Positions 23,463 to 32,430 of a stretch of DNA of 64,000 bases are shown here, in pieces. A program made the translations under genes and the position numbers. The stretch covers positions 1,116,001-1,180,000 of the forward strand of contig CAWGIM010000006.1 in the NCBI GenBank assembly GCA_963822615.1. The letters run 5' to 3'. Under the pieces are notes generated by a model. That model was not told the DNA's origin. It did not search any database and saw only the letters and a list, made by a program, of their open reading frames with translations. The first letter of the stretch is position 1, and every line of letters starts with the position of its first letter. The DNA comes from Trebonia sp963822615 (lineage in GTDB: Bacteria > Actinomycetota > Actinomycetes > Streptosporangiales > Streptosporangiaceae).

Positions 23463-25133
23463 CTAGGCGGTGGCGGGGAGGGCGGGAGTGGCGAGGGGGG
23501 AGAGCCGGCCGCCGGACAGGCGGAGCACCTGGTCGACCTGGCCGGGCGGCACCGGGCGGTGCGTGATCAGCAGCACGGTGCGCCCGGCGGTGGCGGTCAG
23601 CAGGTCGGCCGTCAGCGCGGCGGCGGTTCCCTCGTCCAGGTGCTCGGCGGGCTCGTCCAGGATCACCACCGGGAAATCGGCCAGCAGCACCCGGGCCAGC
23701 GCCAGGCGCTGCCGCTGGCCTCCGGACAGCCGTGCCCCGTGCTCGCCGACCGGGGTATCCAGGCCCGCGGGCAGGCTGCCGGCCCAGTCCCCGAGCCGGG
23801 CCCGGCTCAGGGCGTCGCGCAGCTCGGCGTCGGTGGCGGCCGGGCGGGCCAGCCGCAGGTTCTCCCGCAGGGTGGAGTCGAAGATGTGCGCGTCCTGCTC
23901 GCACAGGCCGATGACGGACCGCAGGGCGTAGGAGTCCAGTTCGGTGATGTCCGTGCCGCCCAGGGTCACCGTGCCCGCGGCCGGGTCGAGGAAGCGCAGC
24001 AGCACCATCGCCAGCGTTGTCTTGCCCGACCCGCTCGGCCCGGTCACCGCCACCCGGCTGCCGGCAGGCAGCCACAGGCCGGCCCCGTTCAGCACGTCGG
24101 GGCCGTCCGGCTCCCAGCGGGCGGTCAGGCCGGCTACCCGGATGTCGTAGGGCGGGCCGGGCAGCGGCGCGGGGCGGGCGGGCTCGCGCACCGGGTCCGG
24201 TGAGCGCAGCACCTGCGACACCCGGGCGGCGCAGGAGCGCAGCCGCGGTATCTCCTGGGCGGCCGGCCCGAGGTCGCTGAACAGCTCGTGCACTGCCAGC
24301 GGGGTCAGCGCCAGGACCGCCAGCGCCACCCCGGGCACCGCCCCCGAGCGCACCCCCTGGACGCCGAACGCCAGGCACAGCCAGAGCGCGGCGCCGGCCG
24401 CCAGGGTGCTCACGGCCGTGCCGAGCGCGCGGGCGGCAGCGGCCCGCGCCTGCACCCGGGTGACCGCCGCGCCGGCCGCGGTGGCGTCGCGCAGCGCGCC
24501 CGTGCCGCGGCTGAACACCGACAGTTCCCCGGCCCCGTTCAGCAGGTCGGCGGTGGCGGCCGCGAGCTCACCGCGCAGCGCCGCCAGCCGGCCTTCCGCC
24601 TGGTAGCCGATGACGCTGGCGAGCAGCGGGGCGGCCAGCGCGGCGGCGGCCAGCGACAGCGCGAGCACCAGGCCCGACACCGGCTGCAGGGCCGCCATCA
24701 CCGCGACCGTCACCATCCCGGTGACCAGGGCGACCGCGTACGGCAGGCGGACCCGGAGCCAGCGGTCGGTGGTCGCGTCGACGTCGCTGACCAGGCGGCT
24801 GATCAGGTCACCGGTACGGAACACGGCCGTGCCGGCCGGGGCGAGGCGCTCCAGGCGGTCGTAGGCCGAGGTCCGCATCCGGGCCAGGATGCGCAGGGCC
24901 GCGTCGTGGCCGGCCAGCCGTTCCGCGTACCGGAAGCAGCTACGGCCGATCCCGAACGCCTGCACCGCCGCCACCGGCACCATCAGGTACAGAACGGGGG
25001 GATGCTGCGCGGACCGGGAGATCAGCCAGGCCGAGGTGGCCAGCAGCCCGATGGAGGACAGCGCCGCCAGTGTCCCGGCGGCGCCCGCGAGCGCGAGCCG
25101 CCGGCCGTCACGGCCCCGCGAGTAGGTCGTCAT
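23463..25133 (-). CDS. cydC: CydC subunit of the CydDC ABC exporter
   Basis: A 556-residue half-transporter with six N-terminal helices and a C-terminal ATPase (GPSGSGKTT, LSGGQRQRLALARVL, VVILDEPAEHLD). CydDC exports thiols such as glutathione or cysteine, or binds heme, and is needed for cytochrome bd assembly. Order (after cydD) and motifs assign it to CydC. The start overlaps the cydD stop (ATGA). Confidence 0.93.
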   Translation of the reverse strand: MTTYSRGRDGRRLALAGAAGTLAALSSIGLLATSAWLISRSAQHPPVLYLMVPVAAVQAFGIGRSCFRYAERLAGHDAALRILARMRTSAYDRLERLAPAGTAVFRTGDLISRLVSDVDATTDRWLRVRLPYAVALVTGMVTVAVMAALQPVSGLVLALSLAAAALAAPLLASVIGYQAEGRLAALRGELAAATADLLNGAGELSVFSRGTGALRDATAAGAAVTRVQARAAAARALGTAVSTLAAGAALWLCLAFGVQGVRSGAVPGVALAVLALTPLAVHELFSDLGPAAQEIPRLRSCAARVSQVLRSPDPVREPARPAPLPGPPYDIRVAGLTARWEPDGPDVLNGAGLWLPAGSRVAVTGPSGSGKTTLAMVLLRFLDPAAGTVTLGGTDITELDSYALRSVIGLCEQDAHIFDSTLRENLRLARPAATDAELRDALSRARLGDWAGSLPAGLDTPVGEHGARLSGGQRQRLALARVLLADFPVVILDEPAEHLDEGTAAALTADLLTATAGRTVLLITHRPVPPGQVDQVLRLSGGRLSPLATPALPATA

Positions 25134-26800
25134 GCCGGGAGCTCCTGGTACTGGGCGGCCGGGGAGACCGGGGCCGCGGCCGGGGCTACGGTCAGCCGCG
25201 CTACCTGGTCCGCGGCGGCGATGACGCGGGGATGGTGGGCGGCGATGACCACGATCGCGCCCGCCGCGGCCCGCGCGGACAGGGCGGCGAGAACCCGCTC
25301 CTCCCGTTCCTGGTCGAGCCCCGCGGTGGGCTCGTCGAGCAGCAGGACCGGGCGGCCGGGCAGCAGCGCGCGGGCGAGCGCGACCCGGCGGCGCTGACCG
25401 GACGACAGCCCGCCGCCGCGCTCGGTCACCAGCCGGTCCAGCGGCACGTCATCCAGGGCGGCCGCGCGGGCGGCGGCCGCGACGGCCTCGTCCGGTGCGC
25501 CGGGCCAGCCGAGCCTGATGTTGGCCGCCACCGGGCCGGGGAACAGGTAGGGCTGCTGCGGTACCCAGCCCACCTGGGCGCGCCAGCTTTCCTGGTCCAG
25601 GCCGGCCAGGTCGTCGCCGTCGACCAGGATCCGGCCGGACGACGGCTGGGCGAAGCCGAGCAGGAGGTCGAGCAGCGTCGATTTCCCGGCGCCGCTTGGC
25701 CCGGCGAGCACGGTGATCTCTCCCGCCCGCAGCAGCGCGGAGAAGTGGTCCGGGGCGGCGACAGCGCGGCCCGGGTGGGTGACGCTGACCGCCTCGGCCC
25801 GGATGGCGCGCGGGACCGGAGCCCGCCGCTGCCCGGTGGCCGGGACCGGCGTCTCGATGACCTCGACCGCCGTTTCCGCGGCGGCCAGCCCGTCGGCGCT
25901 GGCGTGGAACTGCGCCGCCGCCTGGCGCAGCGGCAGGTAGGCCTCGGGCGCCAGGATCAGCGCGAGGAGCCCGGTCCGCAGGTCCAGGTGCCCGTAGACC
26001 AGGCTGAGCCCGACCCCGACCGCGACCAGCGCGACCGACATGGTGGCCACCAGCTCAAGCACGAAGGACGACAGGAACGCCACCCGCAGCGTGCGCATGG
26101 TGGCCTGCCGGTAGTCGCTGGTGACCTTGCCGATCTCGGTCCGCTGCTCCCGGGAGCGGCCGAACACCTTGAGGGTCGGCAGCCCGGAGACCACGTCGAG
26201 GAAGTGATGGGAGAGCACCGCCAGCGCGCGCCACCGCTGCTCCGCGTAGTTGCCGGTCATCTTCCCCACCAGGGCGCCGAACAGCGGGACCAGCGGCAGC
26301 GTGGCGGCGATGGTCAGCGCGGCCAGCGGGTCGGCCCAGCCGACCCGGACCAGGACCGCCAGCGGCACGATGGCCGCCAGCACGAACTGCGGCAGGCACT
26401 TGGCGAAGTACCCGTCAAGCGCCTCGATGCCCTCGGTGGCCAGCGCGGTCAGCTCGGCCCGGCGGCGGCCGGCCAGCCAGCGCGGACCGAGCTGGACCGC
26501 CCGGGCGAGCAGGCGACGGCGCAGCTCCGCCTTGACCGCCGCGCTGGCCCGGTAGGCGGCGATCTCGCCCGCCCAGGCGACCACGACCCGCCCGGCCAGC
26601 ACCGCGGCCAGCACCAGCAGGGTGCCGCGCAGCGCCCCGAGCGTCGCCCCGCCGGTGAACGCCGCCGCGATCGCGCTCGCCAGCAGCTGCGCCTGGACGA
26701 TGATCAGGCCGGCCGCCAGCGCGCCGAGCCCGGCCACGGCCGCGACCGGCAGCCGGGCCGCCCGGGCGTGCCGCAGCAGGCGGGGGTCGAATGGTTTCAC
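25130..26800 (-). CDS. cydD: CydD subunit of the CydDC ABC exporter
   Basis: A 556-residue half-transporter: six membrane segments, the CydD-like loop YFAKCLPQFVLAAIVPLAVL, then an ATPase with GPSGAGKSTLLDLLLGF, LSSGQRRRVALARALL and LLLDEPTAGLD. The signature has S in place of the first G (LSSGQ). The GTG start overlaps the cydB stop (GTGA), so the operon is fully coupled from cydB to cydC. Confidence 0.93.
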   Translation of the reverse strand: MKPFDPRLLRHARAARLPVAAVAGLGALAAGLIIVQAQLLASAIAAAFTGGATLGALRGTLLVLAAVLAGRVVVAWAGEIAAYRASAAVKAELRRRLLARAVQLGPRWLAGRRRAELTALATEGIEALDGYFAKCLPQFVLAAIVPLAVLVRVGWADPLAALTIAATLPLVPLFGALVGKMTGNYAEQRWRALAVLSHHFLDVVSGLPTLKVFGRSREQRTEIGKVTSDYRQATMRTLRVAFLSSFVLELVATMSVALVAVGVGLSLVYGHLDLRTGLLALILAPEAYLPLRQAAAQFHASADGLAAAETAVEVIETPVPATGQRRAPVPRAIRAEAVSVTHPGRAVAAPDHFSALLRAGEITVLAGPSGAGKSTLLDLLLGFAQPSSGRILVDGDDLAGLDQESWRAQVGWVPQQPYLFPGPVAANIRLGWPGAPDEAVAAAARAAALDDVPLDRLVTERGGGLSSGQRRRVALARALLPGRPVLLLDEPTAGLDQEREERVLAALSARAAAGAIVVIAAHHPRVIAAADQVARLTVAPAAAPVSPAAQYQELPA

Positions 26801-27894
26801 TGGGTGACCGCCGTCGGCTCCTGCGGCTCCGGTGCCCGCGGGCCGTCCTCCGGCGCGGACTGCGGTGGCGCGCCCAGGCGCTTGCGGAACACCCAGTAGG
26901 TCCAGGCCTGGTAGGCCAGCACGAACGGCAGGAAGATGCAGGCGACGACGGTCATCACCGCGAGCGTCTTGGCCGTGGAGGCCGCGTTGCCGGTGTTCAG
27001 GGTGTAGGCGGCGTTCAGGGTGGACGGCAGCACGTTCGGGTACAGGGCGGTGAACAGCGCGCCGGTGGCGGCGCCGATGCCGGCCGCGGCGGCACCGAAG
27101 GCCAGGCCCTCGCGGGGGCGGCCGCGGCGTCCGCGCAGGCCCCAGCCGACGGTGGCCGACACGGCGGTCAGCAGCGCGACCGCGGCCGCCGCGGCCAGCA
27201 GCACCGAGGCGGTGCCGGTGGCGACGTGGCCCGCCGTCCGGTAGCTGAACTCGGTCCAGGCGAGGAAGCCGCCGCCCGCGAGGACGGCCGCCACCCCGGC
27301 CAGCCGGGCCACCGCGGTGGCCTGGCGGCGCAACTGGCCCATGGTCTTCAGGGCCAGGAACAGGGCACCGTCCAGGGTGAACAGCGACAGCGTGGCCAGC
27401 CCGCCGAGCAGCGAGTACGGGTTCAGCAGGGTGAAGAAGTTACCCGCGTAGTTGTGGGCCGCGTTCAGCGGGATGCCGTGCAGCACGTTGCCGAAGGCCA
27501 CGCCCCACAAGATCGCGGGCACCAGCGAGCCGATGAAGATCGCCGCGTCCCAGCCGCGCCGCCAGGCCGCGCCTTCCCGCTTGCCGCGGTACTCGAACGC
27601 CACCCCGCGGATGATCAGCGCCACCAGGATCAGCAGCAGCGGCAGGTAGAAGGCGCTGAACATGGCCGCGTACCAGCCGGGGAAGGCGGCGAAGGTGGCA
27701 CCGCCGGCGGTCAGCAGCCAGACCTCGTTGCCGTCCCAGACGGGCCCGATCGTGTTGATCATGACCCGGCGGCGGGCCTGGTCCCGGCCGAGGACGGGCA
27801 GCAGGATGCCGACGCCGAAGTCGAAGCCCTCGAGGATGAAGTAGCCGGCCCAGAGCACGGCGATCGCGATGAACCAGAGGTCGGACAGATGCAT
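26797..27894 (-). CDS. cydB: cytochrome bd oxidase subunit II CydB
   Basis: A 365-residue membrane protein with about eight or nine helices. Typical CydB motifs include WFIAIAVLWAGYFILEGFDF, TIGPVWDGNEVWLLTAGGAT, FAAFPGWYAAMFS and the quinol-site-side RGVAFEYRGK. It forms the heme-binding partner of CydA in the high-affinity quinol oxidase. The C-terminus is a short Pro/Glu-rich tail. Confidence 0.96.
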   Translation of the reverse strand: MHLSDLWFIAIAVLWAGYFILEGFDFGVGILLPVLGRDQARRRVMINTIGPVWDGNEVWLLTAGGATFAAFPGWYAAMFSAFYLPLLLILVALIIRGVAFEYRGKREGAAWRRGWDAAIFIGSLVPAILWGVAFGNVLHGIPLNAAHNYAGNFFTLLNPYSLLGGLATLSLFTLDGALFLALKTMGQLRRQATAVARLAGVAAVLAGGGFLAWTEFSYRTAGHVATGTASVLLAAAAAVALLTAVSATVGWGLRGRRGRPREGLAFGAAAAGIGAATGALFTALYPNVLPSTLNAAYTLNTGNAASTAKTLAVMTVVACIFLPFVLAYQAWTYWVFRKRLGAPPQSAPEDGPRAPEPQEPTAVTQ

Positions 27895-27912
27895 GACGTT
27901 CCTGCTCCCGGA

Positions 27913-29331
27913 CTAGTAGACGAGGGCCAGCGGTTCCTGGTCGCCGTCGGCCGGCCCGGCCGGCTCCTCGACGTCCAGGCCCGCGCGGGCGTACTTGAAC
28001 ATCAGCCCGCCCTCGATGACGGCGAGGACGCCGTACAGCAGCGTGAGGATGATCACCGAGGCGAGCACCTCCCCGGCCGAGTTGGCCGACACCCCGGCGC
28101 TCGTCTTCAACTGCCCGAACACCAGCCAGGGCTGGCGGCCCATTTCGGTGAAGATCCAGCCGACGGACATCGCGGCGAGCGGCAGGAACGGCAGCGCGAT
28201 CGCCGCCCAGCACAGCAGGCGGGAGCCAGCCGACCCCGACGCCGCGGGGACCCGGCCCTTGCGCAGCGTCCACAGCACGACCAGCGCGATCAGCGTGGCC
28301 AGCAGGCCGAGGCCGATCATCAGCCGGAAGCTCCAGTACGCCACCGGGATGATCGGCGTGTACGAGCCGGGGCCGTAGACCTGCGCGTACAGGGCCTGGA
28401 TGTTGTCGATGCCCTTGACCTGGCCGGAGAAGTTGCCGGTGGCGAGGAAGGACAGGATCCGGGGCACGGTGACCTGGAAGACGGGCTTCGAGCCGTTGAG
28501 GGTGCCGATGGTGAACAGCGAGAAGGGGGCAGGCTGGGCGGTGTGGTAGAGCGCCTCGGCCGCCGCCATCTTCATCGGCTGGTACATCGTCATCAGCTTG
28601 CCGAGGATGTCGCCGGTGACCATGGTGCCGACCGCGGCGACCAGCGTGGTGATCGCGCCCACCTTGGCCGCGCTGCGGAACGCCCCCGCCGTGTCCGGGC
28701 TGGGACGGCGCAGCAGGTGCCACCCGGCGATGCCGGTGACCAGGCCGCCGGCCACCAGGAAGCAGGCGGCGATGGTGTGCGGGAACGTGCCGAGCTGCTC
28801 CGGGTTGGTCATCACGGCGAGGAAGCTGGTGAGCTCCTCCCGGTGGGTGACCGGGTTGTAGTGGTAGCCGACCGGGTGCTGCATCCAGGAGTTCGCCGCC
28901 AGGATGAAGTACGCGGACAGCAGGGTGCCGACCGAGGCGATCCACATGCAGGCCGCGTGCACCTTAGGGGGCAGCCGGTCCCAGCCGAAGATCCACAGCC
29001 CGAGGAAGGTGGACTCGAGGAAGAACGCCAGCAGCGCCTCGATCGCCAGCGGCGCGCCGAAGATGTCGCCGACGTAGCGCGAGTAGGCGGACCAGTTCAT
29101 GCCGAACTGGAACTCCTGCACGATCCCGGTGACGACGCCCATCGCGAAGTTGATCAGGAACAGCCGCCCGTAGAACTTGGTCAGCCGCAGCCAGCGGGTG
29201 TCCCCGGTCCGCAGCCACGCGGTCTCGAATCCGGCTACCAGGAACCCCAGGCCGATCGTGACCGGCACGAACAGGAAGTGGTACACCGTGGTGATGCCGA
29301 ACTGCCACCGGGATAGCTCGAGCACGCTCAC
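27913..29331 (-). CDS. cydA: cytochrome bd oxidase subunit I CydA
   Basis: A 472-residue subunit that oxidises quinol and carries hemes b558, b595 and d. Visible are WQFGITTVYHFLFVPVTIGL with the conserved His at about 18, FAMGVVTGIVQEFQFGMNWS, WMQHPVGY, GTFPHTIAAC, the Lys/Glu Q-loop and TEMGRQPWLVFGQL. The short length implies the truncated Q-loop form usual in actinobacteria. The GTG start has GGAGG six bases upstream. A perfect Dos-box-like dyad lies about 111 bp before the start, so expression should rise at low oxygen. Confidence 0.96.
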   Translation of the reverse strand: MSVLELSRWQFGITTVYHFLFVPVTIGLGFLVAGFETAWLRTGDTRWLRLTKFYGRLFLINFAMGVVTGIVQEFQFGMNWSAYSRYVGDIFGAPLAIEALLAFFLESTFLGLWIFGWDRLPPKVHAACMWIASVGTLLSAYFILAANSWMQHPVGYHYNPVTHREELTSFLAVMTNPEQLGTFPHTIAACFLVAGGLVTGIAGWHLLRRPSPDTAGAFRSAAKVGAITTLVAAVGTMVTGDILGKLMTMYQPMKMAAAEALYHTAQPAPFSLFTIGTLNGSKPVFQVTVPRILSFLATGNFSGQVKGIDNIQALYAQVYGPGSYTPIIPVAYWSFRLMIGLGLLATLIALVVLWTLRKGRVPAASGSAGSRLLCWAAIALPFLPLAAMSVGWIFTEMGRQPWLVFGQLKTSAGVSANSAGEVLASVIILTLLYGVLAVIEGGLMFKYARAGLDVEEPAGPADGDQEPLALVY

Positions 29332-29441
29332 CGGCCGCCTCCAATTCGCCTGTCGCTCAGCGGAAATGACCCCGCTGAATCCGCTAGCTAGCCTCGCGGG
29401 CCGGCCCTGGCCGCAGGCAGGGCCGATCGCCACGGCCGCAG

Positions 29442-29455
29442 GGGACCTAGGTCCC
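29442..29455. promoter_or_regulatory. Dos-box-like dyad upstream of cydA
   Basis: GGGACCTAGGTCCC is a perfect 14-bp palindrome, the best copy of this motif in the window. Confidence 0.82.
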
Positions 29456-29490
29456 GGGCCGGCCGGGCCGCCCGGTCACCGGACGGCAAA

Positions 29491-29530
29491 CAGCGGCCGC
29501 CGCCTGACTGCAGTCAGGCGGCGGCCGCTG
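29491..29530 (-). terminator. 40-bp perfect palindrome terminating the alcohol dehydrogenase gene
   Basis: A perfect palindrome with arms starting CAGCGGCCGCCGCCTGAC around TGCA, 20 bp after the alcohol dehydrogenase stop. On that strand it is followed by TTTGCC. It also insulates the cydA promoter. Confidence 0.8.
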
Positions 29531-29550
29531 GGCGCGGGTCGCTCAGGCGT

Positions 29551-30642
29551 TCACCACTCGCTCGCCTCGTCCTGCTCGTCGTCCCCTTCCCCTCCGTCGT
29601 CTTCGCCGCGGGTCAGCACCACCTTGAGGGCGCCGCTGGCGGGGTCGCTGAAGACGTCGTAAGCCCGCTCGATGTCGTCCAGGCCGAAGTGGTGGGTGAT
29701 GAACCGGCTGGCATTCAGCTGGCCGTTCGCCACCAGGCGCATCAGGGTGGGGGTGGACGACGCGTCCACCAGGCCGGTGGTGATCGTGATGTCCCGCGTC
29801 CACTGCTCTTCCAGGTGCAGCAGGACGGGCTTGCCGTGCACGCCGATGTTCGCGATGCGCCCGCCCGGGCGGGCCAGCCGCACCGCCAGCTCGAAGGTCT
29901 CCGGGGTGCCGACCGCCTCGATCGCGACGTCCGCGCCCAGCCGGCCGGTCAGGTCCCTGATGACGGCCGCGGCGTCGTCGTGGGCGTTGTTGACGCAGAC
30001 GTCCGCGCCGAACTCGGCGGCCTTCTTCAGCCGGGCGTCAGAGTGGTCGATGGCGACGACGTGGCTGGGGCTGAACAGCCGGGCGCAGGCGACCGCGGCC
30101 AGGCCGACCGGCCCCGCCCCGACGACGGCGACCACGTCGCCCGGCCGCACCCCGCCGTTCAGCACGCCGACCTCGTAGCCGGTCGGCAGGACGTCGGCCA
30201 GCATGAGGGCTTCCTCGTCGGACACGCCGTCCGGGATCGGGTAGACCGAGTGCTCGGCGTCGGGGACGCGGACGTACTCGGCCTGGGTGCCGTTCATCCG
30301 GTGGCCGAGCATCCAGCCGCCGCCCGCCTCGCACTGGCCGTAGCGGCCCTCGCGGCAGAACCGGCAGGCCCCGCACGCGCTGATGCAGGAGACGAGAACC
30401 CGGTCCCCGACCCTGAGCCGGCGAACGTCGTCGCCGATCTCGTCGATGACCCCGACCGCCTCGTGGCCGAGGATCAGCCCCGGGTGCGCGGTGGGCACGT
30501 CGCCCGCCAGGATGTGCAGGTCGGTGCCGCAGATGGTGGTGGCGTCGACCCGGACGATGACATCGGCCTCATGGGCGATTTCCGCGTCGGCGACTTCTTC
30601 CCAGGCCTTCTGGCCGGGACCGTGGTAAACGAGAGCCCGCAT
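29551..30642 (-). CDS. zinc-dependent alcohol dehydrogenase
   Basis: A 363-residue medium-chain dehydrogenase. Catalytic zinc ligands lie in CGTDLH and GHEAVG, structural zinc is held by CGACRFCREGRYGQC, and the Rossmann loop is VVGAGPVGLAA. The pattern resembles threonine/formaldehyde/alcohol dehydrogenases of the MDR family acting with NAD. It would reoxidise NADH by reducing an aldehyde under oxygen limitation. The last ~18 residues form a strongly acidic tail (EDDGGEGDDEQDEASEW) not usual in the family. CGGAGG precedes the ATG, and a Dos-like box lies about 72 bp upstream. Confidence 0.92.
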   Translation of the reverse strand: MRALVYHGPGQKAWEEVADAEIAHEADVIVRVDATTICGTDLHILAGDVPTAHPGLILGHEAVGVIDEIGDDVRRLRVGDRVLVSCISACGACRFCREGRYGQCEAGGGWMLGHRMNGTQAEYVRVPDAEHSVYPIPDGVSDEEALMLADVLPTGYEVGVLNGGVRPGDVVAVVGAGPVGLAAVACARLFSPSHVVAIDHSDARLKKAAEFGADVCVNNAHDDAAAVIRDLTGRLGADVAIEAVGTPETFELAVRLARPGGRIANIGVHGKPVLLHLEEQWTRDITITTGLVDASSTPTLMRLVANGQLNASRFITHHFGLDDIERAYDVFSDPASGALKVVLTRGEDDGGEGDDEQDEASEW

Positions 30643-30707
30643 GATTGCCTCCGATGGGTGTCTGGCTGGCTGCTTCCAGCCTCGCCCGGCGCCCGGCCGG
30701 GCGGCAG

Positions 30708-30721
30708 GGGCCGAAGGTCCC
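30708..30721. promoter_or_regulatory. Dos-box-like dyad upstream of alcohol dehydrogenase
   Basis: GGGCCGAAGGTCCC, one mismatch between arms. A weaker copy (GGGCTGAAGGTCGG) lies 21 bp further upstream. Confidence 0.7.
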
Positions 30722-30750
30722 GTCAGCCGGGCTGAAGGTCGGTGCCGCGC

Positions 30751-32424
30751 TCAGGACTCTTCCGGCACCATGGCGATCGCGCCGCAGGGGCACTCGGCCG
30801 CGCAGATCCCGCAGCCCTTGCAGTAGTCGTAGTCGATCACGTAGTGCCCGGCGTCGAGCTTGACGATGGCGTTGTCGGGGCAGGAGCCGTAGCAGTTGTC
30901 GCAGCCGAAGCAGTTGCCGCAGGACAGGCAGCGGCGGGCCTCGAACAGCGCGGTCGCCCCGTTCAGGCCGCCGGTCACCTCGTCGAAGGTGCCGGCCCGG
31001 CGCGCGGCGTCGAGCTTCGGCCGGACCGCGGCCGGGGCGTCGGCGTAGTACCAGGGGTTGAGGCTGTCATAGCCGGCCAGCGGGTGCCTGGGCGGCGCCT
31101 CGGCGCCGGCCTGGCGCAGCCACCGGTCGATGGCCCGGGCGGCCTGCTTGCCGTGCCCGACGGCGACGGTGACGGTCCGCTCGGCGGGCACCATGTCGCC
31201 GCCGGCGAAGATCCCCGGGTGCCCGGTCATCAGGTCGGGGCCCACGTCGACGGTGCCGCCGGAGAACGTCACCCCCGGGACGCCGTCCAGCACCGCCAGG
31301 TCGGCGTCCTGGCCGAGCGCGAGCACCAGGCAGTCCGCCGACAGCTCCTCGAACTCGCCGGTCGGCTGCGGGAACCCGCTGTCGTCAAGCCGCATCTTCT
31401 CGATCGTGAGCGAGCCCGCCTCGGCGTGGGCGACGGTGGACAGCCACCGCATCGTCACCCCCTCTTCCAGCGCCTCGGTCACCTCGATGTCGTGCGCGGG
31501 CATCCGGTCCCTGGTGCGCCGGTACACCACCACGGCCTCGGCCGCGCCCAGCCTGCGGGCGGTGCGGGCGGCGTCCATGGCGGTGTTCCCGCCGCCGTAG
31601 ACGGCGACCCGGCGGCCGAGCATCGGCGCGGTGCCGTCCTCCACCCGGTGCAGCAGCGCCACCGCGTCCATGATCTTGGCCGAGTCGCCCGCCGGGATGT
31701 AGGCGCGCTTGCCGACGTGGGCGCCGACCGCGATGAAGGCGGCGTCGAAGCCCTCGCCGGGGGCGGCGTGACCGCCGGCCGCCTCGGTCAGCACGTCCAG
31801 GACGCCGGTGACGGTCGTGTTCAGCTCGAGGGTGACGCCCAGGGCGAGGATCCGGTCGATCTCCGCGTCCAGGATGTCGCGCGCCAGCCGGTACCGGGGG
31901 ATGCCGTAGCGCATCATGCCGCCGGGCTGGCTGCCCGCGTCCCGCACGGTGACCGCGTGCCCCAGGCGGGTGAGGTGGTAGGCGGCCGCCAGTCCGGACG
32001 GCCCCGCGCCTACCACCAGCACCTTCTTACCCGTCGGCGCCGCCGCGACGGGAGTCTCGTGGCCGGACAGCCCCCAGCCCGCGGCGATGGCCTGGTCGCC
32101 GAGGAACCGCTCGACCGAGTTGATGCCGACCGCCGAGTCGAGCTGCCCCCGGTTGCAGGCGGTCTCGCACGGCCGGTAGCAGACCCGGCCCATGACCGCC
32201 GGGAACGGGTTGTCGGCCATGATCTGCCGCCAGGCCGCCTGGTAGGCCTGCGCGCCGCCTTCCTCGGCGTCGTAGAGCCACTGCTGGATGTTCTCGCCCG
32301 CCGGGCAGGCGTTGTTGCACGGCGGCAGGAACGAGCCGTAGACCGGGCGCTCGGTCCGCCAGGCGCCGGTGTGGTTGGCCCGGCTGGAACCGGGGTCGAG
32401 GGTGATGGCGAAAGGCTTGTCCAT
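30751..32424 (-). CDS. FAD/NAD(P)-binding oxidoreductase with two ferredoxin-type [4Fe-4S] sites, partner of the 2-oxoacid:ferredoxin oxidoreductase
   Basis: A 557-residue protein. Residues 30-110 have the cysteine pattern of glutamate synthase small subunits (CNNACPAGENIQQWL, CYRPCETACNRGQ). FAD and NAD(P) Rossmann loops follow (VLVVGAGPSGLAAAYHLTRLG, VAVYGGGNTAMDAARTARRL). The C-terminus has two 4Fe-4S motifs (CGNCFGCDNCYGSCP, CKGCGICAAECPCGAI). It most likely passes electrons from the oxidoreductase to NAD(P), or the reverse. It lies 6 bp after the beta-subunit gene and is the last gene of that operon. Confidence 0.87.
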   Translation of the reverse strand: MDKPFAITLDPGSSRANHTGAWRTERPVYGSFLPPCNNACPAGENIQQWLYDAEEGGAQAYQAAWRQIMADNPFPAVMGRVCYRPCETACNRGQLDSAVGINSVERFLGDQAIAAGWGLSGHETPVAAAPTGKKVLVVGAGPSGLAAAYHLTRLGHAVTVRDAGSQPGGMMRYGIPRYRLARDILDAEIDRILALGVTLELNTTVTGVLDVLTEAAGGHAAPGEGFDAAFIAVGAHVGKRAYIPAGDSAKIMDAVALLHRVEDGTAPMLGRRVAVYGGGNTAMDAARTARRLGAAEAVVVYRRTRDRMPAHDIEVTEALEEGVTMRWLSTVAHAEAGSLTIEKMRLDDSGFPQPTGEFEELSADCLVLALGQDADLAVLDGVPGVTFSGGTVDVGPDLMTGHPGIFAGGDMVPAERTVTVAVGHGKQAARAIDRWLRQAGAEAPPRHPLAGYDSLNPWYYADAPAAVRPKLDAARRAGTFDEVTGGLNGATALFEARRCLSCGNCFGCDNCYGSCPDNAIVKLDAGHYVIDYDYCKGCGICAAECPCGAIAMVPEES

Positions 32425-32430
32425 GGCAGG

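Noticed and set aside
22978..24378. 466-codon reading that joins the universal stress protein to an upstream Arg-rich segment
   Set aside because: The upstream part is the antisense-like frame of cydC. The Usp domain has its own ATG and ribosome site.
26791..29316. 841-codon open frame antisense to cydA and cydB
   Set aside because: Composition is repetitive Gly/Gln/Arg/His and the opposite strand has clear CydAB motifs.
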